The notes under the pieces were generated by a model that worked only from the letters and a program-made list of their open reading frames with translations, searched no databases and was not told where the DNA came from. Source: Streptomyces massasporeus (GTDB lineage: Bacteria; Actinomycetota; Actinomycetes; Streptomycetales; Streptomycetaceae). Taken from it: a stretch of DNA of 64,000 nt. Each line of letters starts with the position of its first letter. The stretch's first letter is position 1. The position numbers were made by a program, and so were the translations under genes. Location of the stretch: assembly GCF_014648995.1 (NCBI RefSeq), contig NZ_BMSE01000017.1:124001-188000 (forward strand), written 5' to 3'. This document shows, one piece after another, positions 18,543 to 27,771 of the stretch.

Positions 18543-21500
18543 GTGTCGCCACAGTCCCCCAGTAACTCGAGCATCTCGACCGACACCGACCAAGCGGGGA
18601 AGAACCCTGCCGCGTCGTTCGGTGCCAACGAGTGGCTCGTCGACGAGATCTATCAGCAGTACCTCCAGGACCCGAATTCGGTAGACCGAGCCTGGTGGGA
18701 CTTCTTCGCCGACTACAAGCCAGGGGCGGCCGCCGCCTCGGCTCCGGCGGGTACCGCGGCCGCGGGGGCCGCGGGGACCACCACCGCTCAGGCGGCCGCT
18801 CCGGCCGCTCCCGCCCAGGCCCCCGCCCCGGCGGCCGAGAAGCCCGCCGCCGCGCCGGCTCCCGCCCCGGCTCCGGCCCAGGCGAAGCCCGCCGCACAGG
18901 CACCGGCCCAGGCCCCCGCTCCGGCGCAGGCCGCCCCGGCCGCGAAGCCCGCCGCCAAGCCGGCCGCCGCGAAGAAGGCCGAGCCCGCCGCTGAGGCCCC
19001 CTCGGGCCCCGAGCAGATCGTCCTGCGCGGCCCCGCCGCCGCGGTCGCGAAGAACATGAACGCCTCCCTGGAGGTGCCCACGGCCACGTCCGTGCGCGCG
19101 GTCCCGGTGAAGCTGCTCTTCGACAACCGCATCGTCATCAACAACCACCTGAAGCGCGCCCGGGGCGGGAAGATCTCCTTCACGCACCTGATCGGCTACG
19201 CCATGGTGCAGGCCATCAAGGCCATGCCGTCGATGAACTACTCCTTCGCGGAGAAGGACGGCAAGCCGACCCTGGTCAAGCCGGAGCACGTCAACTTCGG
19301 CCTCGCGATCGACCTGGTCAAGCCCAACGGCGACCGCCAGCTCGTGGTCGCGGGCATCAAGAAGGCCGAGACGCTGAACTTCTTCGAGTTCTGGCAGGCC
19401 TACGAGGACATCGTCCGCCGCGCCCGCGACGGCAAGCTGGGCATGGACGACTTCACCGGTGTGACGGTCTCCCTGACCAACCCCGGCGGCCTCGGCACCG
19501 TGCACTCCGTGCCGCGTCTGATGCCCGGCCAGTCGGTGATCATGGGCGTCGGCTCCATGGACTACCCGGCCGAGTTCCAGGGCACGTCCCAGGACACGCT
19601 GAACAAGCTCGGCATCTCGAAGGTCATGACGCTCACGTCGACCTACGACCACCGGGTCATCCAGGGCGCCGCCTCCGGCGAGTTCCTGCGGATCGTCGCG
19701 AACCTCCTCCTCGGTGAGAACGGCTTCTACGACGACGTCTTCGAGGCGCTGCGCATCCCCTACGAGCCGGTCCGCTGGCTCAAGGACATCGACGCGTCGC
19801 ACGACGACGACGTCACGAAGGCCGCCCGCGTCTTCGAGCTGATCCACTCCTACCGGGTCCGCGGCCACGTCATGGCCGACACCGACCCGCTGGAGTACCA
19901 GCAGCGCAAGCACCCCGACCTGGACATCACCGAGCACGGCCTCACGCTCTGGGACCTGGAGCGCGAATTCGCCGTCGGCGGCTTCGCCGGCAAGTCGATG
20001 ATGAAGCTGCGCGACATCCTCGGTGTCCTGCGCGACTCGTACTGCCGCACCACCGGCATCGAGTTCATGCACATCCAGGACCCGAAGCAGCGCAAGTGGA
20101 TCCAGGACCGCGTGGAGCGCCCGCACACCAAGCCGGAGCGCGAGGAGCAGCTGCGCATCCTGCGCCGGCTGAACGCGGCGGAGGCCTTCGAGACCTTCCT
20201 GCAGACGAAGTACGTCGGCCAGAAGCGCTTCAGCCTGGAGGGCGGCGAGTCCGTCATCCCGCTGCTGGACGCGGTGCTGGACTCGGCCGCCGAGTCCCGC
20301 CTGGACGAGGTCGTCGTCGGCATGGCCCACCGCGGCCGCCTGAACGTCCTCGCCAACATCGTCGGCAAGTCGTACGCGCAGATCTTCCGCGAGTTCGAGG
20401 GCAACCTCGACCCGAAGTCGATGCACGGCTCCGGCGACGTGAAGTACCACCTGGGTGCCGAGGGCACCTTCACCGGCCTCGACGGCGAGCAGATCAAGGT
20501 CTCCCTGGTCGCGAACCCCTCGCACCTGGAGGCGGTGGACCCGGTCCTGGAGGGCGTCTCGCGCGCCAAGCAGGACATCATCAACAAGGGCGGCACGGAC
20601 TTCACCGTCCTGCCGGTGGCGATCCACGGCGACGCGGCCTTCGCGGGCCAGGGCGTGGTGGCCGAGACCCTGAACATGTCGCAGCTGCGCGGCTACCGCA
20701 CCGGCGGCACGGTCCACATCGTCATCAACAACCAGGTCGGCTTCACCGCGGCCCCCGAGTCCTCGCGTTCCTCCATGTACGCGACGGACGTGGCCCGCAT
20801 GATCGAGGCCCCGATCTTCCACGTGAACGGCGACGACCCGGAGGCCGTGGTCCGTGTGGCCCGTCTGGCCTTCGAGTTCCGCCAGGCGTTCAACAAGGAC
20901 GTGGTGATCGACCTCATCTGCTACCGCCGCCGCGGTCACAACGAGTCGGACAACCCGGCCTTCACCCAGCCGCTGATGTACGACCTGATCGACAAGAAGC
21001 GCTCGGTGCGCAAGCTGTACACCGAGTCCCTCATCGGTCGCGGCGACATCACCCTGGAAGAGGCCGAGCAGGCGCTCCAGGACTACCAGGGCCAGCTGGA
21101 GAAGGTCTTCACGGAGGTCCGTGAGGCCACGTCCCAGCCGGGCACGGTCGAGTCCACGGACCCGCAGGCCGAGTTCCCGGTCGCCGTGAACACCGCGGTG
21201 ACCACGGAGGTCGTCAAGCGGATCGCCGAGTCCCAGGTCAACATCCCCGACCACATCACCGTCCACCCGCGTCTGCTGCCGCAGCTGCAGCGCCGGGCGT
21301 CGATGGTCGAGGACGGCACGATCGACTGGGGCATGGGCGAGACCCTCGCGGTCGGCTCCCTCCTGCTGGAGGGCGTCCCGGTCCGCCTGGCCGGCCAGGA
21401 CTCGCAGCGCGGTACGTTCGGCCAGCGCCACGCGGTCATCATCGACCGCAGCACGGGCGAGGAGTACACCCCGCTGCAGTACCTCTCCGAGGACCAGGCG

Positions 21501-22370
21501 CGGCTCAACGTCTACAACTCCCTCCTCTCCGAGTACGCGGCGATGGGCTTCGAGTACGGCTACTCGCTGGCCCGCCCCGAGGCGCTCGTGATGTGGGAGG
21601 CGCAGTTCGGCGACTTCGTCAACGGCGCGCAGACGGTCGTGGACGAGTTCATCTCGTCGGCCGAGCAGAAGTGGGCGCAGACCTCCGGTGTCGTCCTGCT
21701 CCTGCCGCACGGTTACGAGGGTCAGGGCCCGGACCACTCCTCGGCCCGCCCGGAGCGCTTCCTCCAGATGTGCGCCCAGAACAACATGACGGTCGCCATG
21801 CCGACGTCGCCGTCGAACTACTTCCACCTCCTGCGGTGGCAGGTGCACAACCCGCACCACAAGCCGCTGGTGGTCTTCACGCCGAAGTCGATGCTGCGCC
21901 TGAAGGCGGCGGCGGCCAAGGCGGAGGAGTTCACGACGGGCCAGTTCCAGCCGGTCATCGGCGACACGTCGGTGGACGCGGCCGCGGTCAAGAAGGTCGT
22001 CTTCTGCGCCGGCAAGGTCTACTACGACCTCGAGGCCGAGCGTCAGAAGCGCGGCGTGACGGACACGGCGATCATCCGCATCGAGCGCCTGTACCCGCTG
22101 CCGGGTGCCGAGCTCCAGGCGGAGATCAAGAAGTACCCGAACGCCGAGAAGTACCTGTGGGCCCAGGAGGAGCCGGCGAACCAGGGTGCCTGGCCGTTCA
22201 TCGCGCTCAACCTGATCGACCACCTGGACCTGGCGGTCGGCGCGGACGTCCCGCACGGCGAGCGACTGCGGCGCATCTCCCGCCCGCACGGCTCGTCCCC
22301 GGCGGTGGGTTCCGCGAAGCGGCACCAGGCGGAGCAGGAGCAGCTGGTGCGTGAGGTGTTCGAGGCGTAA
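18543..22370 (+). CDS. kgd: Multifunctional 2-oxoglutarate decarboxylase / 2-oxoglutarate dehydrogenase E1-E2 fusion (Kgd, SucA)
   Basis: This protein of about 1275 residues joins an N-terminal segment ([23 protein letters not shown]) and an Ala/Pro/Lys linker (about 60-155) to an E2-type acyltransferase domain. That domain has His in [16 protein letters not shown] and no lipoyl domain. The ThDP-dependent E1 follows ([41 protein letters not shown]). This is the actinobacterial arrangement, catalysing decarboxylation of 2-oxoglutarate and succinyl transfer in the TCA cycle with lipoamide carried on another protein. The start is taken as GTG 18543, preceded by GAAGAGGGCGG; an in-frame GTG about 27 bp upstream is possible. 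A strong terminator follows. Confidence 0.95.
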   Translation: MSPQSPSNSSISTDTDQAGKNPAASFGANEWLVDEIYQQYLQDPNSVDRAWWDFFADYKPGAAAASAPAGTAAAGAAGTTTAQAAAPAAPAQAPAPAAEKPAAAPAPAPAPAQAKPAAQAPAQAPAPAQAAPAAKPAAKPAAAKKAEPAAEAPSGPEQIVLRGPAAAVAKNMNASLEVPTATSVRAVPVKLLFDNRIVINNHLKRARGGKISFTHLIGYAMVQAIKAMPSMNYSFAEKDGKPTLVKPEHVNFGLAIDLVKPNGDRQLVVAGIKKAETLNFFEFWQAYEDIVRRARDGKLGMDDFTGVTVSLTNPGGLGTVHSVPRLMPGQSVIMGVGSMDYPAEFQGTSQDTLNKLGISKVMTLTSTYDHRVIQGAASGEFLRIVANLLLGENGFYDDVFEALRIPYEPVRWLKDIDASHDDDVTKAARVFELIHSYRVRGHVMADTDPLEYQQRKHPDLDITEHGLTLWDLEREFAVGGFAGKSMMKLRDILGVLRDSYCRTTGIEFMHIQDPKQRKWIQDRVERPHTKPEREEQLRILRRLNAAEAFETFLQTKYVGQKRFSLEGGESVIPLLDAVLDSAAESRLDEVVVGMAHRGRLNVLANIVGKSYAQIFREFEGNLDPKSMHGSGDVKYHLGAEGTFTGLDGEQIKVSLVANPSHLEAVDPVLEGVSRAKQDIINKGGTDFTVLPVAIHGDAAFAGQGVVAETLNMSQLRGYRTGGTVHIVINNQVGFTAAPESSRSSMYATDVARMIEAPIFHVNGDDPEAVVRVARLAFEFRQAFNKDVVIDLICYRRRGHNESDNPAFTQPLMYDLIDKKRSVRKLYTESLIGRGDITLEEAEQALQDYQGQLEKVFTEVREATSQPGTVESTDPQAEFPVAVNTAVTTEVVKRIAESQVNIPDHITVHPRLLPQLQRRASMVEDGTIDWGMGETLAVGSLLLEGVPVRLAGQDSQRGTFGQRHAVIIDRSTGEEYTPLQYLSEDQARLNVYNSLLSEYAAMGFEYGYSLARPEALVMWEAQFGDFVNGAQTVVDEFISSAEQKWAQTSGVVLLLPHGYEGQGPDHSSARPERFLQMCAQNNMTVAMPTSPSNYFHLLRWQVHNPHHKPLVVFTPKSMLRLKAAAAKAEEFTTGQFQPVIGDTSVDAAAVKKVVFCAGKVYYDLEAERQKRGVTDTAIIRIERLYPLPGAELQAEIKKYPNAEKYLWAQEEPANQGAWPFIALNLIDHLDLAVGADVPHGERLRRISRPHGSSPAVGSAKRHQAEQEQLVREVFEA

Positions 22371-22390
22371 GTCGCCCTCGCGCGTCCTGT

Positions 22391-22435
22391 ACGGCCGGGC
22401 CGCATCCCCGCTTCGGGGGTGCGGCCCGGCCGTTT
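22391..22435 (+). terminator. Strong intrinsic terminator of kgd
   Basis: A 19-pair stem (ACGGCCGGGCCGCATCCCC against GGGGGTGCGGCCCGGCCGT, 22391-22433, one G-T pair) with loop GCTTC is followed by TT, 21 bp after the kgd stop. Confidence 0.9.
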
Positions 22436-22457
22436 GCGCGCACTTATCCTTGGGGGC

Positions 22458-22637
22458 ATGTACTTCACGGACCGTGGCATCGAGGAACTGGAGAAGCGGC
22501 GCGGCGAGGAGGAAGTCACCTTCGAGTGGCTCGCCGAGCAGCTGCGGACGTTCGTCGATCTCAATCCCGACTTCGAGGTACCGGTGGAGCGGCTGGCCAC
22601 GTGGCTGGCGCGGCTGGACGACGAGGACGACGAGTAG
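22458..22637 (+). CDS. Small conserved actinobacterial protein (DUF6104-like)
   Basis: This 59-residue acidic protein begins MYFTDRGIEELEKRRGEEEVTFEWLAEQLRTFVDLNP in two predicted helices and ends in a DDEDDE tail. It begins 25 bp after the kgd terminator with a GGGGG ribosome site at 22452-22456. Similar short proteins are widespread next to kgd in Streptomyces; the family number is from memory. The function is unknown; there is no signal peptide or membrane segment. Confidence 0.8.
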   Translation: MYFTDRGIEELEKRRGEEEVTFEWLAEQLRTFVDLNPDFEVPVERLATWLARLDDEDDE

Positions 22638-22668
22638 GGGACGCGTCGGCGTCGGTTGCCCGACGCGG

Positions 22669-22832
22669 CGACGAGTCGAGGACGCGGTTCCGTCGACCGT
22701 CCCACACGGCGACGAGTCGGGGACACGGTGCCGTCGACCGTCCCACACGGCGACGAGTCGAGGACACGGTGCCGTCGACCGTCCCACACGGCGACGAGTC
22801 GAGGACACGGTGCCGTCGACCGTCCCACACGG
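22669..22832. repeat. Four tandem copies of a 41-bp unit
   Basis: Units begin CGACGAGTCG and end CCCACACGG at 22669-22709, 22710-22750, 22751-22791 and 22792-22832. Copies 3 and 4 are identical, copy 2 differs at one base and copy 1 at a few. A degenerate fifth start (CGTCGAGTAG) follows. Each unit holds a GTCGAC palindrome. The array sits between the convergent small gene and the next minus-strand gene. The 41-bp period breaks reading frame, so it is not coding. Confidence 0.95.
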
Positions 22833-22872
22833 CGTCGAGTAGATCCGGTCTCTCTCCCCCGCACCGGACGCG

Positions 22873-23703
22873 TCAGTCGCGGGGGTGCGTGAGGGCGTAG
22901 GTCAGCCCGAGTGCGCCGTGCGCGAGGAGCAGGGCTCCGGCCATGACCCAGCCGCCACCCCGCCGCCGCAAGCCCTGTACCAGGAGCGGCAGGCCCGCCG
23001 CCACCTGCGCCAACGCCAGGGCGCGGGCCCTGGGGCCGCCCGTCCAGGGCATCCAGGGGCCGAGCCGGCTGTGGTCCACGGTGTCGCGTTCCGCGAGCGC
23101 CTCGCGCCAGCCCGGCCACTCGACGGGCAGGCTGTCCGGCCGTCCGGCGGCGGCCTCCAGGAGGCGGTCGGCGGGTTCGCCCGGGGCGAGTTCGGCGGGC
23201 AGGGCGACACCCACGCCCGCGAGGACCGCGAGCAGGCCGCGCAGGCGGGCGCGGGCGTCGGCCGCCGAGTCGGGGGTGGTCAGCCGGTCGAGGGCCTGCA
23301 CGTCCAGGACGGGGTCGAGGCCCAGGCGGGCGGCGAACGCGCGCATCGCCTCGTCCTCCCCCACCGGGACGCCGCTCGCGAGCCACACGAAGCCGACCGG
23401 GCGGCGGAAGCCGGACGCGAAGATGAATCCCGCGTGGTCGGGGTCCCACCACAGGGCGAGGACAGGCCAGGGCGCGCCGACGGCGAGGGCCGTGGTCCAG
23501 CCTGTGACCACCCGGTCGACGGGCTCGGCACCGTCCCGCCAGGGCCTGCCCTCGGGGACGAGAACGCTCCATTCCTCGCCCGCGCGGGTGAGCCGCATCG
23601 GTTCGCGCAACAGGTGGGCGACGGGGGCGACGGCTGCGGGCGCCGCCCGGCACAGCAGCAGCGCCCCAGACGCGGGACCGGTGCGGTCAGCTTCCGTCGG
23701 CAT
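22873..23703 (-). CDS. Conserved hypothetical protein with C-terminal membrane segments
   Basis: This is a protein of 276 residues (ATG 23703) or 278 residues (GTG 23709). The N-terminal two thirds look soluble (EWSVLVPEGRPWRDGAEPVDRVVTGW, LALWWDPDHAGFIFASGFRRPVGFVWLASG). The C-terminus has two hydrophobic segments (ALALAQVAAGLPLLVQGL and WVMAGALLLAHGALGLTYAL), suggesting anchoring to the membrane. It is known in Streptomyces only as a hypothetical protein, and I recognise no catalytic motif. It converges on the small kgd-linked gene across the 41-bp repeat array. Confidence 0.75.
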   Translation of the reverse strand: MPTEADRTGPASGALLLCRAAPAAVAPVAHLLREPMRLTRAGEEWSVLVPEGRPWRDGAEPVDRVVTGWTTALAVGAPWPVLALWWDPDHAGFIFASGFRRPVGFVWLASGVPVGEDEAMRAFAARLGLDPVLDVQALDRLTTPDSAADARARLRGLLAVLAGVGVALPAELAPGEPADRLLEAAAGRPDSLPVEWPGWREALAERDTVDHSRLGPWMPWTGGPRARALALAQVAAGLPLLVQGLRRRGGGWVMAGALLLAHGALGLTYALTHPRD

Positions 23704-23774
23704 GCTCACACGCTAGGGCGAATCACCCGGTTTTGAGTACTTTTGTCCGCCCACTCATCCCCAGAACGGGTCCC

Positions 23775-23825
23775 TTGACTTTCCCGGACCGCGATATATC
23801 GTGAATACGAGAGGACGCGATATGG
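23775..23825 (+). promoter_or_regulatory. Promoter and repeated CGCGATAT operator for the DUF4097-padR operon
   Basis: CGCGATATATCG at 23790-23801 contains a perfect palindrome, CGATATATCG. A second CGCGATAT lies at 23816-23823. A TTGACT -35-like hexamer at 23775-23780 precedes the first box, and the likely -10 (TATCGT, 23797) overlaps it. AT-rich ATATATCG boxes ahead of padR operons in Streptomyces suggest autoregulation by the downstream PadR protein. Binding is inferred. Confidence 0.55.
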
Positions 23826-23851
23826 CGCGTCGAAGCGGGGAGGTCTGCACC

Positions 23852-24823
23852 ATGTCCGAGTGGTCCGTCACGGAACCGAGCAAGCTCACCTTCGACGAGC
23901 CCGTGAGCGATCTGCACGTACGCCTCGTCAACGGAACGGTGAACGTGGTGGGCACCGACGAAGGTTCCGCCCGCCTGGAGATCTCCGAGATCGAGGGACC
24001 ACCCCTGGTGGTGACCCAGCAGGACGGCGTCCTGACGGTGGCCTACGAGGACCTGCCCTGGAAGGGCTTCCTCAAGTGGCTGGACCGCAAGGGCTGGCGC
24101 CGCAGCGCGGTGGTCTCCCTGGCCGTCCCGGCCGGCACCCGCGTGGAGGTGGGCGTGGTCGGCGCGGCCGCCGTGGTCTCCGGGCTCCAGGGCCCGGCGG
24201 TGGTGAAGGGCGTCACCGGCGACACGACGCTCGTGGGCCTCTCCGGCCCGGTCCGCGCCGACACGGTCTCCGGCAGCCTGGAGGCCCAGGACGTGACCGG
24301 CGACCTGCGGTTCAACTCGGTCTCCGGCGACCTCACGGTGGTCGAGGGCTCCGGGCCGTCCGTGCGGGCGGATTCGGTCAGCGGCTCGATGATCGTCGAC
24401 CTCGACCCGAACGGCCCGACGGACGTCCGGCTGACCAGCGTCTCGGGCGAGATCGCGATCCGGCTGCCGTACCCGGCGGACGCGGAGGTCGAGGCCAACA
24501 CGGCGAGCGGCTCCGTCTCCAACGCCCTCGACGGCCTGCGGGTGCACGGCCAGTGGGGCGCCCACAAGATCACGGGCCGCCTCGGCGCGGGCACCGGCAA
24601 GCTGCGGGCCACCACCGTCTCCGGCTCGATCGCCCTGCTGCGCCGGCCCGCCGGGGAGGACGCCCCCGACGAGCGAGAGGACGTCGCGCCCGCCGCCGGC
24701 GACGCGTCGACAGCCCCGGGGAGCGGCACCCAGGGCGGCTCGGGAGACAATTCCGTCTCCGGCCCGGCCGATGACCCCACCACCGCCTCGGCCGACGGCA
24801 CGACCGACAAGAAGGTGCTCTGA
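23852..24823 (+). CDS. DUF4097-family beta-strand-repeat protein
   Basis: This 323-residue protein starts at the ATG at 23852, which has a strong GGGGAGG site; an ATG at 23822 is in frame but lacks one. The body is a right-handed beta-helix-like repeat with recurring VSGS/VSGD units (VRADTVSGSLEAQDVTGDLRFNSVSGDLTVVEG and similar), typical of DUF4097. The C-terminal 60 residues are disordered and rich in Asp, Ala and Gly. It has no signal peptide or membrane segment. The padR gene follows after a 1-bp gap, so the two are co-transcribed. DUF4097 proteins are often next to PadR regulators; their role is unknown, with an adhesin-like or scaffold fold. Confidence 0.85.
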   Translation: MSEWSVTEPSKLTFDEPVSDLHVRLVNGTVNVVGTDEGSARLEISEIEGPPLVVTQQDGVLTVAYEDLPWKGFLKWLDRKGWRRSAVVSLAVPAGTRVEVGVVGAAAVVSGLQGPAVVKGVTGDTTLVGLSGPVRADTVSGSLEAQDVTGDLRFNSVSGDLTVVEGSGPSVRADSVSGSMIVDLDPNGPTDVRLTSVSGEIAIRLPYPADAEVEANTASGSVSNALDGLRVHGQWGAHKITGRLGAGTGKLRATTVSGSIALLRRPAGEDAPDEREDVAPAAGDASTAPGSGTQGGSGDNSVSGPADDPTTASADGTTDKKVL

Positions 24824-24824
24824 C

Positions 24825-25892
24825 ATGCCCCCCGTCTTCGCCCACGGCCGCCTCCGCCTCTACCTGCTGAAGCTGCTGGACGAGGCCCCTCGCCACGGCT
24901 ACGAGGTGATCCGCCTCCTCGAGGAGCGCTTCCAGGGGTTGTACGCACCGTCGGCGGGCACGGTCTACCCGCGCCTGTCCAAACTGGAGGCCGAGGGCCT
25001 GGTCACCCACACCACCGAGGGCGGCCGCAAGGTCTACTCGATCACGGACGCGGGCCGCGCCGAGCTGGCCGACCGCAGCGGCGAGCTGGCCGACCTGGAG
25101 TTGGAGATCCGGGAGTCGGTCGCGGAACTGGCCGCGGAGATCCAGGCCGACGTGCGTGGAGCAGCCGGCGACCTGCGACGCGAGATGCGCGCCGCGGCGA
25201 CCGAGGCCCGCCGGGACACCGGCACCAGGGCCGACGGCACGACGGGCACCCCCTACGGCGACTTCTCGCAGTACGGCGACAAGGAGGCCTGGCGCATCGC
25301 CAAGGAGGAGATGCGCCGTGCCCGGCAGGAGTGGAAGGAGCAGGCCCGGCGCGCCAAGGACGAGAGCCGCCGCGCCCGCGAGGACGCTCAGCGCGCCCGC
25401 CGCCAGGCGAAGGAGGCCCAGGAGCAGGCCCGGGTCCAGGCCCAGGAGCAGGTGCAGCGCATCACCCGCCGCGTCCAGGAGCAGGTGCAGGACCACTTCG
25501 CCCGCGGCGACTGGCCGACGGGCCTGCGCGAGGGCTTGACCGAACTGGTCAAGGAGGTGGGCGAGTTCGGAAAGGACTACGGCAAGGACTTCGGCAAGGA
25601 CCTCGGATTCGACTGGACCGGCACCGGCAGGCCCGCCCCCGAGCCGGCACCCTCAGAGCCCTCGGAGGGCTTCCCAGCCGCCTACGAACCGGCCTGGGCG
25701 CACGAGGACGCCGCAGACTCCACCGGCGACCCCGCCCGCGACCTGGACCGTCTGCTCGACCGCTTCCGGGACGACATCCGCGACGCGGCCCGCGACCACG
25801 GCGTCACCCCCGACCAGCTGCGCGACGCCCGCCGCCACCTGTCGACGGCGGCGGCCCACATAGGGGCACTGCTGCGCACGCAGAAGACGTAG
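24825..25892 (+). CDS. PadR-family regulator with long coiled-coil extension
   Basis: This 355-residue protein has an N-terminal PadR winged helix (LRLYLLKLLDEAPRHGYEVIRLLEERFQGLYAPSAGTVYPRLSKLEAEGLV, residues 8-60). Instead of the usual short dimerisation helix it has a very long charged helical region (about 85-225, many RRAR/EQAQ heptads). A KDYGKDFGKDLGFDW segment and a conserved C-terminal helix bundle (LDRLLDRFRDDIRDAARDHGVTPDQLRDARRHL) complete it. Most PadR proteins have 110-180 residues, so this is about twice the normal size. It is translated from an ATG one base after the DUF4097 stop. Autoregulation through the upstream ATATATCG boxes is likely. Confidence 0.88.
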   Translation: MPPVFAHGRLRLYLLKLLDEAPRHGYEVIRLLEERFQGLYAPSAGTVYPRLSKLEAEGLVTHTTEGGRKVYSITDAGRAELADRSGELADLELEIRESVAELAAEIQADVRGAAGDLRREMRAAATEARRDTGTRADGTTGTPYGDFSQYGDKEAWRIAKEEMRRARQEWKEQARRAKDESRRAREDAQRARRQAKEAQEQARVQAQEQVQRITRRVQEQVQDHFARGDWPTGLREGLTELVKEVGEFGKDYGKDFGKDLGFDWTGTGRPAPEPAPSEPSEGFPAAYEPAWAHEDAADSTGDPARDLDRLLDRFRDDIRDAARDHGVTPDQLRDARRHLSTAAAHIGALLRTQKT

Positions 25893-25921
25893 TCGCCCAC
25901 CAGGGGCCCCGACCCTGCCCC

Positions 25922-26494
25922 TCACCCGGCCTTGGCCTCGCCACCACTGCCGTACAGCACCCGCACCAGGGACTCGTACGTCACCCCGTGGTCGGCGAGG
26001 ACCTCGGCCGGCACACCGGGGCACAGCGTCAGGGCCAGCAGGATGTGCTCGTCCCCGATGTGCCGGTCCCGCTGGGCGAGGGCGACCCTCAGGGAGCGCT
26101 CCAGTACATCCTTGGCCCCCCGGCCGAAGGAGGTGCGCCCCGACCACCACCGCTTGTCCTTCCGGTCACCGGCCAGGGCGCCGACCCCGTGCGCCTCCTC
26201 CACGCGGGCGACGATCTCCTCCACGTCGATCCCCAGCCCGGCGAGCGCGTCGGTGTCGGCCTGCGTCAGCCCGGCCCGCCGCCGCGCCTCACGCAACGCC
26301 TCCCGCACGGATTCCCGCCGCTCAGCGAGTCCGAGCGCCGCGAGCGCGAAGGACCCCCGACTGCCCTCCCGGTCGAGCAGCGCCAGCAGCAGATGCTCCG
26401 GCTCCACGACCTGCCCGCCCTGACCACCCTCGTCCACGTGCGCGTACGCGCTCTTCACCACTGCGCGGGCGTCTTTCGTGAACCGCTCGAACAT
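25922..26494 (-). CDS. Clp N-domain protein without ATPase domains
   Basis: This 190-residue protein contains two Clp N repeats: MFERFTKDARAVVKSAYAHVDEGG...VEPEHLLLALLD and AKDVLERSLRVALAQRDRHIGDEHILLALTL. These match the N-domain of ClpC-type unfoldases, but the AAA+ modules are absent. Such proteins may act as adaptors or decoys for Clp substrates or adaptors. The ATG at 26494 overlaps the stop of the upstream HTH gene (TGATG), so the two are translationally coupled. The frame is open a further 69 bp upstream, but homology starts at MFERF. Confidence 0.88.
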   Translation of the reverse strand: MFERFTKDARAVVKSAYAHVDEGGQGGQVVEPEHLLLALLDREGSRGSFALAALGLAERRESVREALREARRRAGLTQADTDALAGLGIDVEEIVARVEEAHGVGALAGDRKDKRWWSGRTSFGRGAKDVLERSLRVALAQRDRHIGDEHILLALTLCPGVPAEVLADHGVTYESLVRVLYGSGGEAKAG

Positions 26495-26703
26495 CAATGC
26501 CTCCCGTACTTCTTGTGCACGGCCTGCCTGCTCACACCGAGTTCGCCTGCGATCTCCTGCCACGACCAGCCCTGATTGCGCGCATTGCGCACCTGTACGG
26601 CTTCCAACTGCTCCAGCAGCCGACGCAGTGCGGCGACGGCCCGTAGGCCGACCCGTGGATCACGGTCACCGGCACGTTCGGCCAGATCGGTTGCTTCGGT
26701 CAT
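26494..26703 (-). CDS. Small helix-turn-helix protein coupled to the Clp-N gene
   Basis: This 69-residue protein has a central coiled segment (ALRRLLEQLEAVQVRNARNQG) and a C-terminal helix-turn-helix, WSWQEIAGELGVSRQAVHKKYG, resembling sigma region 4 or resolvase-type HTHs. The ATG at 26703 is followed by a reading frame that ends in TGA overlapping the ATG of the Clp-N gene. Together they look like a regulator plus Clp adaptor cassette common in Streptomyces. The inverted AT-rich pair GTCAACCTACGTTGAC just upstream (26706-26721) could be its own operator. Confidence 0.82.
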   Translation of the reverse strand: MTEATDLAERAGDRDPRVGLRAVAALRRLLEQLEAVQVRNARNQGWSWQEIAGELGVSRQAVHKKYGRH

Positions 26704-26705
26704 AG

Positions 26706-26721
26706 CGTCAACCTACGTTGA
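26706..26721. promoter_or_regulatory. Palindrome GTCAAC-N4-GTTGAC upstream of the HTH/Clp-N operon
   Basis: GTCAAC at 26706-26711 and GTTGAC at 26716-26721 form a perfect 6-bp inverted repeat. A second related pair follows at 26735-26750 (GTCAACCGCAGTTGAC). Two copies of a GTCAAC-N4-GTTGAC palindrome 29 bp apart, directly before the ATG at 26703, strongly suggest an operator for the small HTH protein or a partner regulator. Confidence 0.7.
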
Positions 26722-26805
26722 CACCCTGCTCGCGTCAACCGCAGTTGACACACGAAAACGGCCGGCCCACCCGGGACCGACCGTCGTCGCAAGATTCAGG
26801 AGGAC

Positions 26806-27771
26806 TCAGGGATTCGTCAGCACGACCTTCCCGAACTGCTCACCCGAAGCCAGCCGTTCGAAGCCCTCTCGCGCCCGGTCCATCGGCATGATCTCGTCGA
26901 TGACGGGCCGCACCCCGGTGGCGGCACAGAACGCGAGCAGGTCCTCCAGCTCGTCCTTGGTGCCCATCGTGGACCCGACGACCTTGAGCTCCAGGAAGAA
27001 GATCCGGGTCAGCTCGGCGTGGGAGGGCCGGTCGCCACTGGTGGCACCGGAGATGACCAGCGTGCCGCCGGGCTTCAGCGACTTCACGGAATGGGACCAG
27101 GTGGCGGCCCCGACGGTCTCGATCACGGCGTCGACCCGCTGCGGCAGCCGCGCCCCGGACTCCAGCGCCTCCACGGCCCCGAGCTCCAGGGCCCGCTTCC
27201 GCTTGGCCTCGTCCCGGCTGGTGGCGAAGACCCGGAGCCCCGCGGCCTTCCCCAGCACGATCGCCGCCGTGGCGACACCGCCACCGGCGCCCTGCACCAG
27301 CACGGAGTCCCCGGGCCGTACCCCCGCGTTGGTGAACAGCATCCGGTACGCGGTCAGCCACGCCGTCGGCAGACAGGCCGCTTCCGCGAAGGAGAGCTCC
27401 TTGGGCTTGGGCAGGATGTTCCAGGTCGGCACGGCGACCTGCTCGGCGAAGGTGCCCTGGTAGCGCTCGGTGAGGATGGAACGGGGTTCCTTCGGGCCGA
27501 CCCCGTGCCCGCTCTGTCCGATCACGGAGTGCAGGACGACTTCGTTGCCGTCCTCGTCGACGCCGGCGGCGTCACAGCCGAGGATCATCGGCAGCTTGTC
27601 CTCTGCGAGGCCCACGCCACGCAGGGACCAGAGGTCGTGGTGGTTGAGGGAGGCGGCCTTGACCGTGACGGTACTCCAGCCGGGACGGGCCTCGGGAGCG
27701 GGACGCTCTCCCAACTCCAGGCCGGACAGCGGCTGGTCGCGGTCGATTCGGGCGGCGTAGACAGCGAACAT
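26806..27771 (-). CDS. Zinc-binding-dehydrogenase-family (MDR) oxidoreductase
   Basis: This 321-residue protein of the medium-chain dehydrogenase/quinone reductase superfamily has the catalytic domain start ASLNHHDLWSLRGVG, the substrate segment MILGCDAAGVDEDGNEV, and the NAD(P) loop LVQGAGGGVATAAIVLGKAAG. The ATG at 27771 gives the normal N-terminus (MFAVYAARIDRDQPL), preceded by AAGG; the open frame continues upstream without homology. The structural-zinc cysteines of alcohol dehydrogenases are not evident, so it is likely a quinone-oxidoreductase-like, zinc-free member. It is probably monocistronic. The substrate is unknown. Confidence 0.9.
   Translation of the reverse strand: MFAVYAARIDRDQPLSGLELGERPAPEARPGWSTVTVKAASLNHHDLWSLRGVGLAEDKLPMILGCDAAGVDEDGNEVVLHSVIGQSGHGVGPKEPRSILTERYQGTFAEQVAVPTWNILPKPKELSFAEAACLPTAWLTAYRMLFTNAGVRPGDSVLVQGAGGGVATAAIVLGKAAGLRVFATSRDEAKRKRALELGAVEALESGARLPQRVDAVIETVGAATWSHSVKSLKPGGTLVISGATSGDRPSHAELTRIFFLELKVVGSTMGTKDELEDLLAFCAATGVRPVIDEIMPMDRAREGFERLASGEQFGKVVLTNP

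Noticed and set aside
17835-22808. A 1657-residue open frame antisense to kgd
   Set aside because: It is a shadow of the kgd codon pattern (high GC in third positions leaves antisense frames open); composition is unlike a real protein and it includes the tandem repeat.
22669-22832. Possible CRISPR array
   Set aside because: The repeats are directly adjacent with no unique spacers, and no cas genes are nearby; it is a tandem repeat.
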